64,000 bases of DNA from an uncultured Oleiphilaceae bacterium (GCA_913060665.1 CAJXUY010000012.1:1-64000), one strand, 5' to 3'. Shown: positions 1 through 9,334, counted from the first letter of the stretch. Numbers and translations are program-made. Notes: generated by a model not told the origin, from the letters alone.

Positions 1-190
1 GTAGTAAGTTTTTCCCACGAAAGTGGGGATGATCGGTAAGATTGATTTGCTGTAGAGTAATATTTTCCTACGTATGTAGGGATGAACGGTAAGAATGTTT
101 TGCTGTAGTAAGTTTTTCCCACGAAAGTGGGGATGATCGGTAAGATTGATTTGCTGTAGTACAGTTTTCCTACGTATGTAGGGATGAGTA
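1..190. repeat. Tandem array of four palindrome-cored units resembling a CRISPR array
   Basis: Four units run from the left edge with palindromic cores at 14-27, 67-80, 118-131 and 169-182, a period of 51 to 53 bases. Two core versions alternate: CCCACGAAAGTGGG and CCTACGTATGTAGG. The second differs from the first by paired changes that keep a 5-bp stem around a 4-base loop. Each core sits in about 28 bases ending GGGATGAACGG or GGGATGATCGG, which resembles a type I-E CRISPR repeat. The linkers (about 23 bases, all containing TTTGCTGTAG) are nearly identical, so they are not acquired spacers. No cas gene is visible and the array continues off the left edge. The last unit is cut short after its core. 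Confidence 0.85.
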
Positions 191-193
191 CAC

Positions 194-228
194 AAAAAAC
201 AAAAGGTCTTAATAGGCCTTTTGTTTTT
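194..228 (-). terminator. Intrinsic terminator of the AlpA-type gene
   Basis: An 11-bp stem (AACAAAAGG on one arm, CCTTTTGTT on the other) with a 10-base loop is followed on the minus strand by a T-rich stretch. It overlaps the stop codon of the AlpA-type gene and separates it from the repeat array. Confidence 0.7.
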
Positions 229-415
229 CTAATGAAATAATATCCTCTGTCCTGTCACCAACACCACGCTCGTCAATTTCACTATCAACCCACCCAACAG
301 CACGAGCACCTAGTGATATTTGTTCTGGAAACTGCCCCTCTGAAATGTATTTATAAATAGTTGAACGACCTAGCCCAGTTGTCTTCATCACTTCTTTCAA
401 TCTCATTATTCTCAT
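209..415 (-). CDS. AlpA-family helix-turn-helix regulator
   Basis: A 68-residue protein with the AlpA/MerR-like DNA-binding layout: a helix-turn-helix near the N-terminus (GLGRSTIYKYISEGQFP) followed by the strand-turn that normally ends in a W-x-x-x-E/D segment (VGWVDSEID). AlpA proteins are small regulators of excision or integrase genes in prophage-like islands. The ATG at 415 is preferred over an upstream GTG because AGGTG lies 6 bases before it. The gene stands alone; its usual integrase partner is not adjacent, so what it controls here is unknown. It supports the view that this end of the window is mobile DNA. Confidence 0.8.
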   Translation of the reverse strand: MRIMRLKEVMKTTGLGRSTIYKYISEGQFPEQISLGARAVGWVDSEIDERGVGDRTEDIISLEKQKAY

Positions 416-609
416 TTTTAACACCTGAAATTAGACTTAATAGCACTACAGTTATTCCGGATAATAATTGGCAAATAACTCTCTTTAAACGGTTAAGGTA
501 AAGTCATCTAGCACACCCAGAAAAACCTTTATCTCACATAAATAGTTACAGTTTGCATTTCTCTCTCTACTGGTAAAGTCATGATTCCTTAATTAACAGG
601 AGATAACCA

Positions 610-918
610 ATGACAAACCGAACCACAACCTATGACTACGACACATCTCGCTGGATACAAGAAACAGGCTGGCCGACTCACAAACAGGATATAACTGAGG
701 CGGTTAGTATTTATGCAAAATGGAAGGATATATCACCTCGCTGCCCATTTACTGGAGCCCTTGATGATGATCTGTTGATAGAGATGATTATTAAAAAAAT
801 GAAGTACCTACACCCACACTCAGATAGGGATGCCTATGTTATTTCATCAATACTGATTATTCAGTCTGCATGCTTTGCGCGAAGAGAGGGGGTTTCTGTA
901 AAGTCATATACAGCATAA
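610..918 (+). CDS. Hypothetical protein, 102 residues
   Basis: I do not recognise this protein. It is a soluble, mixed-charge product with no signal peptide or membrane segment, with Trp-rich start (SRWIQETGW) and a mainly helical C-terminal half. The start is well supported: CAGGAG lies 7 to 8 bases before the ATG. A strong hairpin follows the stop. It is a single-gene unit in island DNA between the AlpA-type gene and other orphan genes. Confidence 0.6.
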   Translation: MTNRTTTYDYDTSRWIQETGWPTHKQDITEAVSIYAKWKDISPRCPFTGALDDDLLIEMIIKKMKYLHPHSDRDAYVISSILIIQSACFARREGVSVKSYTA

Positions 919-921
919 ATG

Positions 922-965
922 TTGCGCTCCTCTAAAGAAGCTATTTTGGATTTAGAGGTGCGCAA
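922..965 (+). terminator. Hairpin after the 102-residue gene
   Basis: Two 15-base arms (922-936 and 951-965) pair with a single mismatch around a 14-base loop directly after the stop codon. There is no clean T-run, so this could be a terminator or an RNA-stabilising hairpin. Confidence 0.5.
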
Positions 966-1024
966 GAACGAAATAGTAAAAGTGCAGCTATTTTAAGTTT
1001 AACTCGTCTTCCGGTGACACATAA

Positions 1025-1546
1025 TCAACAAAGGCTCACCGAATCACGCAAGAGTATTTTCTCTTCAATGTCATCCATTTTTTGATCATCACCCAGTGCG
1101 ATAGCTGCCATTTTATCAATAAATAATGATTTCCCAGGATATTTCTTAGAAAAGTCTATCCAGCAATCAATTATCATTTCCTGAGCAGCATCTAGCGCAT
1201 TCTCGAACTGAATTCGTGTTTTAATCGTACGAATATCAATAATAGCTCTACCAAACAGCATTCCATAAAACAGCCACCCGACAGGCGTAAATTCTAGCTC
1301 CCCTCCCCTAGTAATCGTCAACTCTGACTCATCATTGTCTGGGTCTATCTCAGACAACTGCTTTTGCATAAGAGCTGTGTACTGAGCCTCGCTCGCTTTA
1401 TGTTCTGCATAAGTTTTAACAGAATCAATATCCACACCTATTTGATTAAACATAAGGCGGTAAATTCTTCGTCCTTGTGCAGTATACCTAATAACCCCTT
1501 CGAATAACTGATATCGTCTGTATATATGAAAGTCTGTAATATCCAT
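1025..1546 (-). CDS. Hypothetical protein, 173 residues
   Basis: I do not recognise a family. The product is predicted soluble and largely helical, acidic in the middle (a run with DPDNDESE near residues 69-76), with one moderately hydrophobic stretch (GWLFYGMLFGRAIIDI). AGAGGG precedes the ATG at a good distance. It stands alone between other orphan island genes. No catalytic motif is visible, so no function is assigned. Confidence 0.55.
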   Translation of the reverse strand: MDITDFHIYRRYQLFEGVIRYTAQGRRIYRLMFNQIGVDIDSVKTYAEHKASEAQYTALMQKQLSEIDPDNDESELTITRGGELEFTPVGWLFYGMLFGRAIIDIRTIKTRIQFENALDAAQEMIIDCWIDFSKKYPGKSLFIDKMAAIALGDDQKMDDIEEKILLRDSVSLC

Positions 1547-1753
1547 GATCCCTCTCTAAACATTTGGTTTTCGCACCTCACGATACCAGGTGTGAAAAAT
1601 ATGCAAGCAAGAGACCCCCTACCGGTACAGATAGAATTTAAATGAAGGGTTATTAACTCAAATAAGGTTAGAAAGAATGAAGGTGGTTACACCTACTAGG
1701 TTAACCATTCGTTTGTATCGCCCCATTTACCTCTGATATATCATCAAAGACTA

Positions 1754-1960
1754 TCAAAAATATATAAACAAATAAGCAATACCAATCAACACCAATACAG
1801 CTAGCGCAGCACTGCCAGAATCCAAAAAATCTTCAACTTTCTTCCCGCACATAGGGCACCACGAAGCTCTGGGCACCTGGTTTTCAAATGTCAGTCTTGG
1901 TACTACTCGTCTTTGACAGTTTGGACATATGACTCGATCATCCTGGTAATTATCCATCAT
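1754..1960 (-). CDS. Small zinc-ribbon protein with one C-terminal membrane segment
   Basis: A 68-residue protein. Two Cys pairs (CPNC near residue 12 and CPMC near residue 36) form a zinc ribbon, and the last 20 residues are a hydrophobic helix (AALAVLVLIGIAYLFIYF), predicting a tail-anchored protein with a cytoplasmic zinc ribbon. AGGAG lies just before the tandem ATG codons at 1960 and 1957. Such small ribbons are common in mobile islands, but no specific role can be read from sequence. Confidence 0.65.
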   Translation of the reverse strand: MMDNYQDDRVICPNCQRRVVPRLTFENQVPRASWCPMCGKKVEDFLDSGSAALAVLVLIGIAYLFIYF

Positions 1961-2218
1961 TCATCTCCTAAAAGCTCAATGATAGATAATCTAGAAATTA
2001 TGCAAGCTACTATTAAGCTTAATGGTGAGTTGTATTTCTGTACCTTTATGATGTTTATTAATACTTCACTATTCTAGGTGTACACTTCTCCCGAGAATTA
2101 GCGATTAGCTATACTGTAAAGCTACGATTATTTTGATTAGCCCAGTTGAGTACAGCCTACCTATTAGCTACAGTAGGAGTACCTTCCAACTTCATCAATA
2201 ATATAAATAGTAAAGAAC

Positions 2219-4096
2219 ATGGATTTCATTACATATAAGAGTCTAGTTACCTCCCTTACTCACGGGAAGAAGTTACCTGATGCCGTTTACCTACACCAGT
2301 GTTCATTAGGTCAAGTAGATGAAATTCTTGCAGATCTTACACTCCGTATTGCTAGCGCACTTAAAATAGAAGATGGGGAGTGGAATATTGTTAAGTACTA
2401 CAAACGAGACTATAAACTTGCATTGCTAAACTACCCTACATTTTTTGATTATGCCTACCCAAGCCTCCATACAAGCTTCACAATTGATCTTGCAAAACTA
2501 TCCCTAAGAAAAGCATCGTATAAAAAATCAGATAACCCCCCAATTCTTCACAGAAAAGAAACATTTTTACCTTCAAATCATGAGGCAGTTACCTTATTTA
2601 AATCCTTTACTGAGGAAGGCGAACGCTTAGGTCTGTACGAAAATTCTCGAACTATTGGGTTTAAAAAAAATTGGGAAAGATTAATATCTAACAAAGGCTA
2701 TTTTATTGATGAAGAAGGCCATATAAAACCTAAAGCAGAGACCTCTCCAGAAGAAGTCTCGTCTCAAATAGCTGTTAATGGCGAAATTGACAGACATAAA
2801 ACGGCAATAGATCGAAACCAACTATCACAGCCGATGCAAATTTTAGCTAAACATAATTACTTTGACGGTAATTGGTCAATTCTCGACTATGGGTGTGGAA
2901 AAGGTGACGACTTAAGGGAGCTAGAAGCACACGGCCTTAATATTTCTGGCTGGGACCCTGTACATAACCCTGAAGGGGGATTATCTAACAGTGACATAGT
3001 GAATTTAGGATTTGTCTTAAATGTAATTGAAGACAGAGAAGAACGTACCGAAACTCTAAATAGGGCTTGGGAATATTCAAACAAGCTTCTCGTAGTGTCC
3101 GTCATGGTTGCTGGTGAAAGCGTAATTAGTCAATTCCAACCTTACAAAGATGGCATAGTCACCAGTAGAAACACCTTCCAGAAGTACTATTCTCAATCAG
3201 AAATACGTAGCTATATTGAAACAAGCCTCCATGAGAATGCTATTGCCGTTGGACAGGGTATCTTTTTAGTTTTTAAGGATAAGTTAGAAGAGCAGCAGTT
3301 TTTATCTGATCGACAGCATATTCGTCGAGATTGGCAACAAAAGACTAAGAGAGAAATAAAAACTCGTGAGCCTGCACTTAAGAAAGACTTTATTGATAAG
3401 CACATAGAAATATTTACTGATTTTTGGGAAACATCTTTAGAACTTGGACGAATACCCGCTAACAGTGAGTTCGAATTTTCAGAGCAATTACGCCGTATAG
3501 CAGGATCTCACATTAAAGCCCATGAAGCGCTTAAAAAACACTTTGGAGATGCATTGTTTGAAGAGGCACATAAGTCTAGAAAACAAGATCTTTTAGTCTA
3601 TTTTTCACTTGGTTTATTCGAAAAGCGTAAAACTCAAACTAAGATGCCTGATAGCCTCAAACGTGATATCAAAGCATTTTTCAGTTCATACAATGCTGCT
3701 ATAGATGAAGCTAAAGAATTATTATTTTCTGTGGGCTCTAATGAGATCATATTTGAGGCCTGTAATCAGGCTTATAAAACACTTCAATGTGGGCATATAC
3801 AAGAAGGTCATAGCTATACTTTTCACAAGAACTATTTGGGAGACCTCCCCCCCGAGTTAAGAGTTTATATCGGTTGTGCAACACAGTTATATGGAGATAT
3901 AGATGATATTCATCTTATCAAAGCACATATGCGATCAGGCAAGGTTAGCCTGATGCGCTATGATGACTGGAGTAAAGATACGCCAATGCTTGTAGAACGA
4001 ATTAAAATCAAACTACGCGACCAAGATATTGATTTTTTTGATTATGGCGAAAGGTTTGAACCTTCACCACTAATAGATAAATACAAATACATGTAG
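2219..4096 (+). CDS. DNA phosphorothioation-associated putative methyltransferase
   Basis: A 625-residue protein resembling the family named DNA phosphorothioation-associated putative methyltransferase (dnd_rel_methyl). The N-terminal stretch begins with the GKKLPDAVYLH segment I associate with this family. A Rossmann SAM-binding motif is visible near residue 222 (ILDYGCGKGDDLRELEAHG), then an acidic strand end (GWDP), followed by a long helical C-terminal region of unknown role. It converges on the phosphorothioation effector operon, which fits the family's known linkage to dnd/ssp loci. Whether it methylates DNA or another substrate is not known. The ATG at 2219 has only a weak ribosome site. 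Confidence 0.8.
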   Translation: MDFITYKSLVTSLTHGKKLPDAVYLHQCSLGQVDEILADLTLRIASALKIEDGEWNIVKYYKRDYKLALLNYPTFFDYAYPSLHTSFTIDLAKLSLRKASYKKSDNPPILHRKETFLPSNHEAVTLFKSFTEEGERLGLYENSRTIGFKKNWERLISNKGYFIDEEGHIKPKAETSPEEVSSQIAVNGEIDRHKTAIDRNQLSQPMQILAKHNYFDGNWSILDYGCGKGDDLRELEAHGLNISGWDPVHNPEGGLSNSDIVNLGFVLNVIEDREERTETLNRAWEYSNKLLVVSVMVAGESVISQFQPYKDGIVTSRNTFQKYYSQSEIRSYIETSLHENAIAVGQGIFLVFKDKLEEQQFLSDRQHIRRDWQQKTKREIKTREPALKKDFIDKHIEIFTDFWETSLELGRIPANSEFEFSEQLRRIAGSHIKAHEALKKHFGDALFEEAHKSRKQDLLVYFSLGLFEKRKTQTKMPDSLKRDIKAFFSSYNAAIDEAKELLFSVGSNEIIFEACNQAYKTLQCGHIQEGHSYTFHKNYLGDLPPELRVYIGCATQLYGDIDDIHLIKAHMRSGKVSLMRYDDWSKDTPMLVERIKIKLRDQDIDFFDYGERFEPSPLIDKYKYM

Positions 4097-4222
4097 AGCT
4101 CTAATTCTTTAAGGCTCCACATTCTCTATTATTAAGTGTAAATAAATAGATTCTACTAGTCAGTTATGTAGTTTACTCTGGATTTATACAAATAAACTCT
4201 TATAAAAAATCATATTTCGCCC

Positions 4223-4723
4223 TTAAAAATCTACATCAATTTCTTCAGGATTGTCAGCCTTGTTTTGTAATCTTTCATTTACAAGAACTTGTTCGAATAT
4301 TTTATTTGCTAAGGTATCTACACCAACATGATCTCCAGGGTTTTCATCCAGCCACAATTGAATTTCTTCTAAACCGGCATTGCAATACTCTTCAAAGATT
4401 GTAATTGAAGCAGGTAAGTTATCATCTTTTAAGCAAGTTCCATTTTTTTCTGTCATAAGTGCTAATAAGTAGATAAATGCATCTTTTTGATCAGTACCAT
4501 AGGTTTCTAAAATAATAGAGATTCCATCACTACCCAAAGGTTGCCTTTTACCCTTTGAATAACCGACCATCGCTGCAAATACCATTAGATATTTAATCCG
4601 TAAAAAAATAGCCTTATTTCCATCTTTATCAAAACATAACTTATCGACTAAAGGCTCATGCTTTCTATCACGCTTTACCGGTAGTTTTTTCCAAGCTTGT
4701 TTATCTATATTTTCACTAAACAT
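4223..4723 (-). CDS. DNA phosphorothioation-associated protein 4 family
   Basis: A 166-residue protein with the pattern of the dnd_assoc_4 family: an N-terminal basic segment, the FAAMVGYSKGKRQPL core near residues 49-63, then a helical stretch with IFEEYCNAGLEEIQ near residue 108. Family members occur almost only beside phosphorothioation genes; their biochemical role is unknown. It overlaps the end of the DndD-like ATPase gene by 8 bases, so the two are probably translationally coupled. It is the last gene of the effector operon. Confidence 0.7.
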   Translation of the reverse strand: MFSENIDKQAWKKLPVKRDRKHEPLVDKLCFDKDGNKAIFLRIKYLMVFAAMVGYSKGKRQPLGSDGISIILETYGTDQKDAFIYLLALMTEKNGTCLKDDNLPASITIFEEYCNAGLEEIQLWLDENPGDHVGVDTLANKIFEQVLVNERLQNKADNPEEIDVDF

Positions 4724-6749
4724 AAGAACCTACCTTTTCCAATACTGTACGATCTACAGTTTGTCCATAACGTACAGTCTCATACTCTTTATCCAAAATA
4801 TTTATTGAGTCGTGACTTTTACCCTTAGCTTCAGATGTTTCTTCTAAAACCATATTGTATTCGGCACCAACTTTCTCTCTTATATTTTGCTCAACTGTGC
4901 CTTCCCAATGACTTGAAGATAAAAGAAAAACAACCTGCTCTACAGAGTCAGGAATTGCTTTAGCTACATGTCCTTTGTATTTATTATCCAAGTCACCAAA
5001 AGGTGCATCAACAACAAATGGAGCTATCGCACCTGGTGTTAAAATCTGCCCTTGTGCATTTTTTCTTTCTCTAGATAGTTCTATTAGTGAAGAAATAAAA
5101 GTTAAACTTAATAATAATGCCTGACCATCACTCTCAGGTACGATGTCATTCTTTGTATCAACTAAACGAATATCAAAGGTGACAGGGTTTAATTTCGCGG
5201 TATAGTCTTGCCTAACAAACTGTTTTAAGTATTTATTAACTTTTTCAATTATTCTCAACTCGACATCTTTCTCAGACTTAGAAAGTGTTGACTTTAGAAC
5301 TTGCTCTACTTTTTCGGAAAAAGTCACCAAATCTTGAAACTTCTTAACTTCAGAAGAGAAAGTATCAAGTCGACTTAACTCTCCTTTTTTTAAAGTTAGA
5401 TTCCTGTCATCATTTTCAATTAACATCACAGCTCTTTCAGATGCCCTTTCATCTTGAATCAAATTATTTCTAGCTCTATTTCTCTCATTTTCGAGACCTT
5501 GGATATCTTCAAGGCTTTCAGCACCTTTAATTTGAATATTTAACTCGTCAAGATCATTCTTTAGCTTACTAATGGCAGCTTCAGAGTCCGATAGCATTTT
5601 AATATTACTAGAAAATCTACTTTTAGCCTTTATAGAATCGTTTTTAATCGAAGTTAATTGCGATCTTGCCTTACGAATTCTATTTTCTAACATAGGATCA
5701 GCAGCTTGCTTGAGCATATCTTGAATACGGCTAAAAGCTTCAGTGCCTGGATTAATATCACTACCACAAATACAAGTACTCGCCTTTAAAATATCTGTTA
5801 CCAATTGCTCATTATATGGGGCAGGGACAGTTCCTTTGTATTCCGCTTCATCAATAAAATCTAATGCTAACCCTGATAATTCAAATCCAAAAACCGTTGT
5901 AGCAAATTCTGAAACCAATGAAATTTTTTCTTTTTGTGCGTTAAATAAAAGGCTTTTCTCTCTTGCTAATTGAGATTCTGTAGACTTCCTTTGGTTATGG
6001 ATTTGTTTAATTACAGCACTGTCAGAGTTAGATAATTTGTCGTCAATTTCCTTCAACTTTTCACGATACAAATTTATAGCTTTGGCAAACTTTTGTAGGT
6101 TCTCTTGATTTCTTTCTTTGCTACTTTCAAGTGACATAATCTCATTCTGTAGCTTAGATAACTGTCCTGATTTATCTGCATTAGAAAAAGACCTCTGATA
6201 TTCTTTTTTAATCTGTTGGATGTCCCTTACAGCCATTTCTGCAATAGTAAATCCTAATATTTCTCTTACTGCTGTTTTTACAACCGAGTCACCTTTAGAA
6301 CCAGACATTTTGCCAATGCCTTCACCTTGGAAAAAAAAGTACTTTGCCATATCCTTTGGAATTACTGAATTAATAAATGAATTAGGCTTATCTACTTCTG
6401 TATATGAGTCATTTATAACTTTGAACACTCTAAAAACCTGACCATTCAGCCCAACGGCTCTTTGGACTAAAAAGACTTCTTCTTTATCGTCTTCAAATTC
6501 AATTGAAACACTATAACTTCTAGCGTTCTCTTTTTTTGCAATTTTATTGAGTAAGGCTTTCGGGTCTTTAAAGTTGTTGGTTGTTATCTCATAAAAACAC
6601 CATAGTATTGCATTTAGAAATGCTGTTTTACCTGTACCGTTCTCAGCATGGATTAATGTTATATTTTTGGTTTTACTAGTTGAAAAAATTATACTTTGTT
6701 CTCCATAAAACTGGCGAAAGTTCTTCAGCTCAACCTTTCTAAACTTCAT
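4716..6749 (-). CDS. DndD-like SMC-type ATPase of the phosphorothioation effector operon
   Basis: A 677-residue ATPase of the SbcC/Rad50/SMC type. It has a P-loop near residues 35-42 (AENGTGKT), a long coiled-coil centre from about residue 180 to 500 interrupted by a Cys-x-Cys segment near residue 325, and a C-terminal signature/Walker B/D-loop region (FVVDAPFGDLDN). The layout matches DndD and related phosphorothioation proteins. The position after the PLD-helicase gene suggests it belongs to the restriction or effector arm (SspFGH-like) and not the modification arm. The ATG at 6749 is chosen because AAGGTGG lies 5 bases before it; an upstream GTG has no such site. It overlaps both neighbours. 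Confidence 0.75.
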   Translation of the reverse strand: MKFRKVELKNFRQFYGEQSIIFSTSKTKNITLIHAENGTGKTAFLNAILWCFYEITTNNFKDPKALLNKIAKKENARSYSVSIEFEDDKEEVFLVQRAVGLNGQVFRVFKVINDSYTEVDKPNSFINSVIPKDMAKYFFFQGEGIGKMSGSKGDSVVKTAVREILGFTIAEMAVRDIQQIKKEYQRSFSNADKSGQLSKLQNEIMSLESSKERNQENLQKFAKAINLYREKLKEIDDKLSNSDSAVIKQIHNQRKSTESQLAREKSLLFNAQKEKISLVSEFATTVFGFELSGLALDFIDEAEYKGTVPAPYNEQLVTDILKASTCICGSDINPGTEAFSRIQDMLKQAADPMLENRIRKARSQLTSIKNDSIKAKSRFSSNIKMLSDSEAAISKLKNDLDELNIQIKGAESLEDIQGLENERNRARNNLIQDERASERAVMLIENDDRNLTLKKGELSRLDTFSSEVKKFQDLVTFSEKVEQVLKSTLSKSEKDVELRIIEKVNKYLKQFVRQDYTAKLNPVTFDIRLVDTKNDIVPESDGQALLLSLTFISSLIELSRERKNAQGQILTPGAIAPFVVDAPFGDLDNKYKGHVAKAIPDSVEQVVFLLSSSHWEGTVEQNIREKVGAEYNMVLEETSEAKGKSHDSINILDKEYETVRYGQTVDRTVLEKVGSYV

Positions 6750-6948
6750 TTGAACCACCTTGCTTTACAGCCCTATTTATTTCTTCTCTAATTTTCCCTA
6801 ACCTCTTCACTGAGCTTTCATCGCCATAAAAAGACTGCCGCTCGATGTTAACTAACTTCCTAGCGATTTCATGGTACTTGTCTTGAGGCTTATTTGCTTC
6901 TTTCTCAGCATCTAATAACTGTTTCTTAAATTCGTCATGTGAAGTCAT
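6739..6948 (-). CDS. Small protein wedged between effector helicase and SMC ATPase
   Basis: A 69-residue, highly charged, probably helical protein. Its start overlaps the end of the helicase gene by 14 bases and its end overlaps the SMC ATPase start, an arrangement that argues for a real, co-translated subunit. I recognise no domain. By position it would be the small middle member of an F-G-H style effector set, perhaps a bridging subunit; that is inference from gene order only. Confidence 0.6.
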   Translation of the reverse strand: MTSHDEFKKQLLDAEKEANKPQDKYHEIARKLVNIERQSFYGDESSVKRLGKIREEINRAVKQGGSNEV

Positions 6949-9082
6949 AAGTTAATCCGTGCTCCTCAATTATTTGTTCTATTTCCAATTTATTTACTGC
7001 CAATAATGCAAAATCATTGATTCTTTCAGCTTCTGATAGTTTCAATTTTTTTGAAGCAGGCCCCTCGTTTGCCGGTAAAACTACAAAATCATAGATTGTA
7101 GATAAGTGCTTGTTTTCTGACTTTCTTAAAATTCTTCCTCTGCGCTGCACATATTGCCGAGGGTTTTTGGTACTTGCCAAAATATAGGCAGTTTTACACG
7201 CAGGTACGTCAATACCTTCATCAAGTACCTTCATAGCAACTAAAGCGTCTATGGTTTTGTCTTTAAAAGCGGACATCAAAAATTTTCTTTCACTTCTTGA
7301 TACCCCTCCTGTAAATTGAGAGGTTTTCCAGCCATTTTCATTTAATACTTTAGACACTTTATCAATAACTTTTATATCTTCTTCCTCAGTATCTCCATAC
7401 GGTTTTCCTTCACCTGCATAAAAAAGTGTATGGCTTTTATTGTCATCACTAATTTTGGCTGTTAATTCTGAAAGTTTTGACAGTTTATTTTGAGCAGAAC
7501 CCAGTAAACGGCTTCGTTGTCCACAACATATTGTAAGATTCGCCCTATCTTGCTGGCTTAACCCTGAACTTTGCCGTTTAAGCATAATTTTCGTTATTTT
7601 ATGTGAAAGTTCTTCATATTTTTCCTGTTCTTCAACGGTGAGATAAATAGGAATAATATGATATTCGTATGGGGTTAATACCCCATCATGTATCGCATCA
7701 TCTAGGCCATAAGTCGCAATAACATCGCCATAATAAGAAAGTAAACGCTGTTTAGCATCATTAGGAAAAGGGGAGTCTATTTCGTCATCATCACTTCGAA
7801 AAGGGGTTGCAGATAGTCCCATTCGATAATATGCTGCAGGCAATGCAGCATTAATGTTTTTGGAGCCATGATTATGACACTCATCGCCAATAATCATTAA
7901 GGAACTACTATCAATTGAGGAAACTAAAGATTGAAAAAGTGGAGATACTAGAGTTCTATTTACTACAACTGCGGCACAAAAATCACTTACTCCAGCTTTA
8001 AAATAATTAACTTGATTTTCAAATGATTCCGCCCACGAGCTTTTAGAATCAAAACACTCATGGGCAGTTATACCAAATAATCTTAAGTTCTCTATCCACT
8101 GAATAGCTAATTCAACATAAGGTACGGCGACTATCAAGAATAGTTGCTGCTGTTTTTGCTTCTTAGCTTCAAAAATTTTCACTGCACCATAAATTGACGT
8201 GATTGTTTTTCCTGATCCAGTCGCTAGCTTTAAAATCCCTTTAAAGCTATTGCTCTTCCATGACGCCAAAGCTTCTCGTTGATGGTCATATATATTAAAT
8301 GTGTTACTTCCAATTTTAATTGGAATAAAGGGGTCTAACTTAGCGAGATTACGTTCACGTGCCTCAATCTCTTCTTCAAATTCATTTTCTACGCTAAAGG
8401 TACTACTTTTATCTTTTGCATTATTTGATATTTTTTCGTATGTTCCTGACGGTACATCTAAAGTTACCACTTCAGTCTCTTCATTTAGCCAAAGTCTATT
8501 AAACCCGTTAATAAACTCATTTCCGTAAGCTGAAAAGATTTGCTCATCCCAGCTTTTATAAACACTTATTGATTCAGCATTAAGGGTGGCGACCATACCA
8601 TGTGGAGTTTCATTAGCGGAGCCTTGAAAAACAACAACATTACCGTCCTGATCTCTAAAAATTCCAATTTTCTCGTGGTACATCCCCGCCCTTCGTAAGG
8701 CAAATTTAATTTCTAGTCTCCCGGAAGCGATTAGCCAAGAAAGTAATTCTAGTCGGGGGTGCGCATTGTCAGAATTAATTAATATTTCTTCTAGCTTAGA
8801 AGATAGGTTTAAGGTTACTTCCTTTAAAAGCAAACCATGCTTTACTGCTTCGAATTCATCATTTGAAAGAGGGTGACCTATTATTAACCTCATATCCCCA
8901 TTTGAAAGAATTAATTTACTTAAACCCTTTAAGCTCATAGCTAGAATCTCCGAAGAGAAATAACCTACAGCCCGGTCGTACGATACCGAAACTGATAGTG
9001 ATTTTTTGTAAAAATCACTATACAGATCATCTTTACCTGTACGGTAAACATTCTTTAAGTTAAGACTTTTCAGTGATGACAT
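6935..9082 (-). CDS. PLD-nuclease/SF2-helicase restriction enzyme of the phosphorothioation system
   Basis: A 715-residue protein resembling the DNA phosphorothioation system restriction enzyme family. The N-terminal part carries one phospholipase-D-type motif (YHEKIGIF near 135, GSANET near 154). An SF2 helicase follows: Walker A LATGSGKT near 285, a DECH box near 400, SATPFR, and the arginine-finger motif QRRGRILR near 645. It probably translocates on and cuts DNA lacking the phosphorothioate mark. The start at 9082 is chosen because GGGAG lies 4 bases before it; upstream ATGs at 9103 and 9148 lack a site. It is the first gene of the effector operon, separated from sspD by about 250 bases that should hold its promoter. 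Confidence 0.8.
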   Translation of the reverse strand: MSSLKSLNLKNVYRTGKDDLYSDFYKKSLSVSVSYDRAVGYFSSEILAMSLKGLSKLILSNGDMRLIIGHPLSNDEFEAVKHGLLLKEVTLNLSSKLEEILINSDNAHPRLELLSWLIASGRLEIKFALRRAGMYHEKIGIFRDQDGNVVVFQGSANETPHGMVATLNAESISVYKSWDEQIFSAYGNEFINGFNRLWLNEETEVVTLDVPSGTYEKISNNAKDKSSTFSVENEFEEEIEARERNLAKLDPFIPIKIGSNTFNIYDHQREALASWKSNSFKGILKLATGSGKTITSIYGAVKIFEAKKQKQQQLFLIVAVPYVELAIQWIENLRLFGITAHECFDSKSSWAESFENQVNYFKAGVSDFCAAVVVNRTLVSPLFQSLVSSIDSSSLMIIGDECHNHGSKNINAALPAAYYRMGLSATPFRSDDDEIDSPFPNDAKQRLLSYYGDVIATYGLDDAIHDGVLTPYEYHIIPIYLTVEEQEKYEELSHKITKIMLKRQSSGLSQQDRANLTICCGQRSRLLGSAQNKLSKLSELTAKISDDNKSHTLFYAGEGKPYGDTEEEDIKVIDKVSKVLNENGWKTSQFTGGVSRSERKFLMSAFKDKTIDALVAMKVLDEGIDVPACKTAYILASTKNPRQYVQRRGRILRKSENKHLSTIYDFVVLPANEGPASKKLKLSEAERINDFALLAVNKLEIEQIIEEHGLTYDFT

Positions 9083-9334
9083 GAAACTCCCACTAGTTGT
9101 CATATCAAGGTTCAATTTTTTACTTGATAATATTTTACTCAAAACCATCAGAGCTTTATTATCGGACAGAGTAAACACCAATAAATACACCGATAGTTTA
9201 TAAAGCTACAAAGCAGTCAACACTTAAAATTTATTAATTAAAGCAACTGCTTAAACACAAAATATAAATGTCATTTTTTATTTAATAACAACGAGTTGCA
9301 TATCAACACACCCGTTAAGAAATCTTCACTATGA

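Noticed and set aside
1-190. Calling the left-edge repeats a CRISPR array
   Set aside because: The linkers are nearly identical to one another and only about 23 bases long, and no cas gene is seen, so they do not behave like spacers.
4716-6749. A classical dndBCDE locus
   Set aside because: DndC-, DndB- and DndE-sized proteins are absent; only a DndD-like ATPase is present, and the PAPS-reductase protein is short as in SspD.
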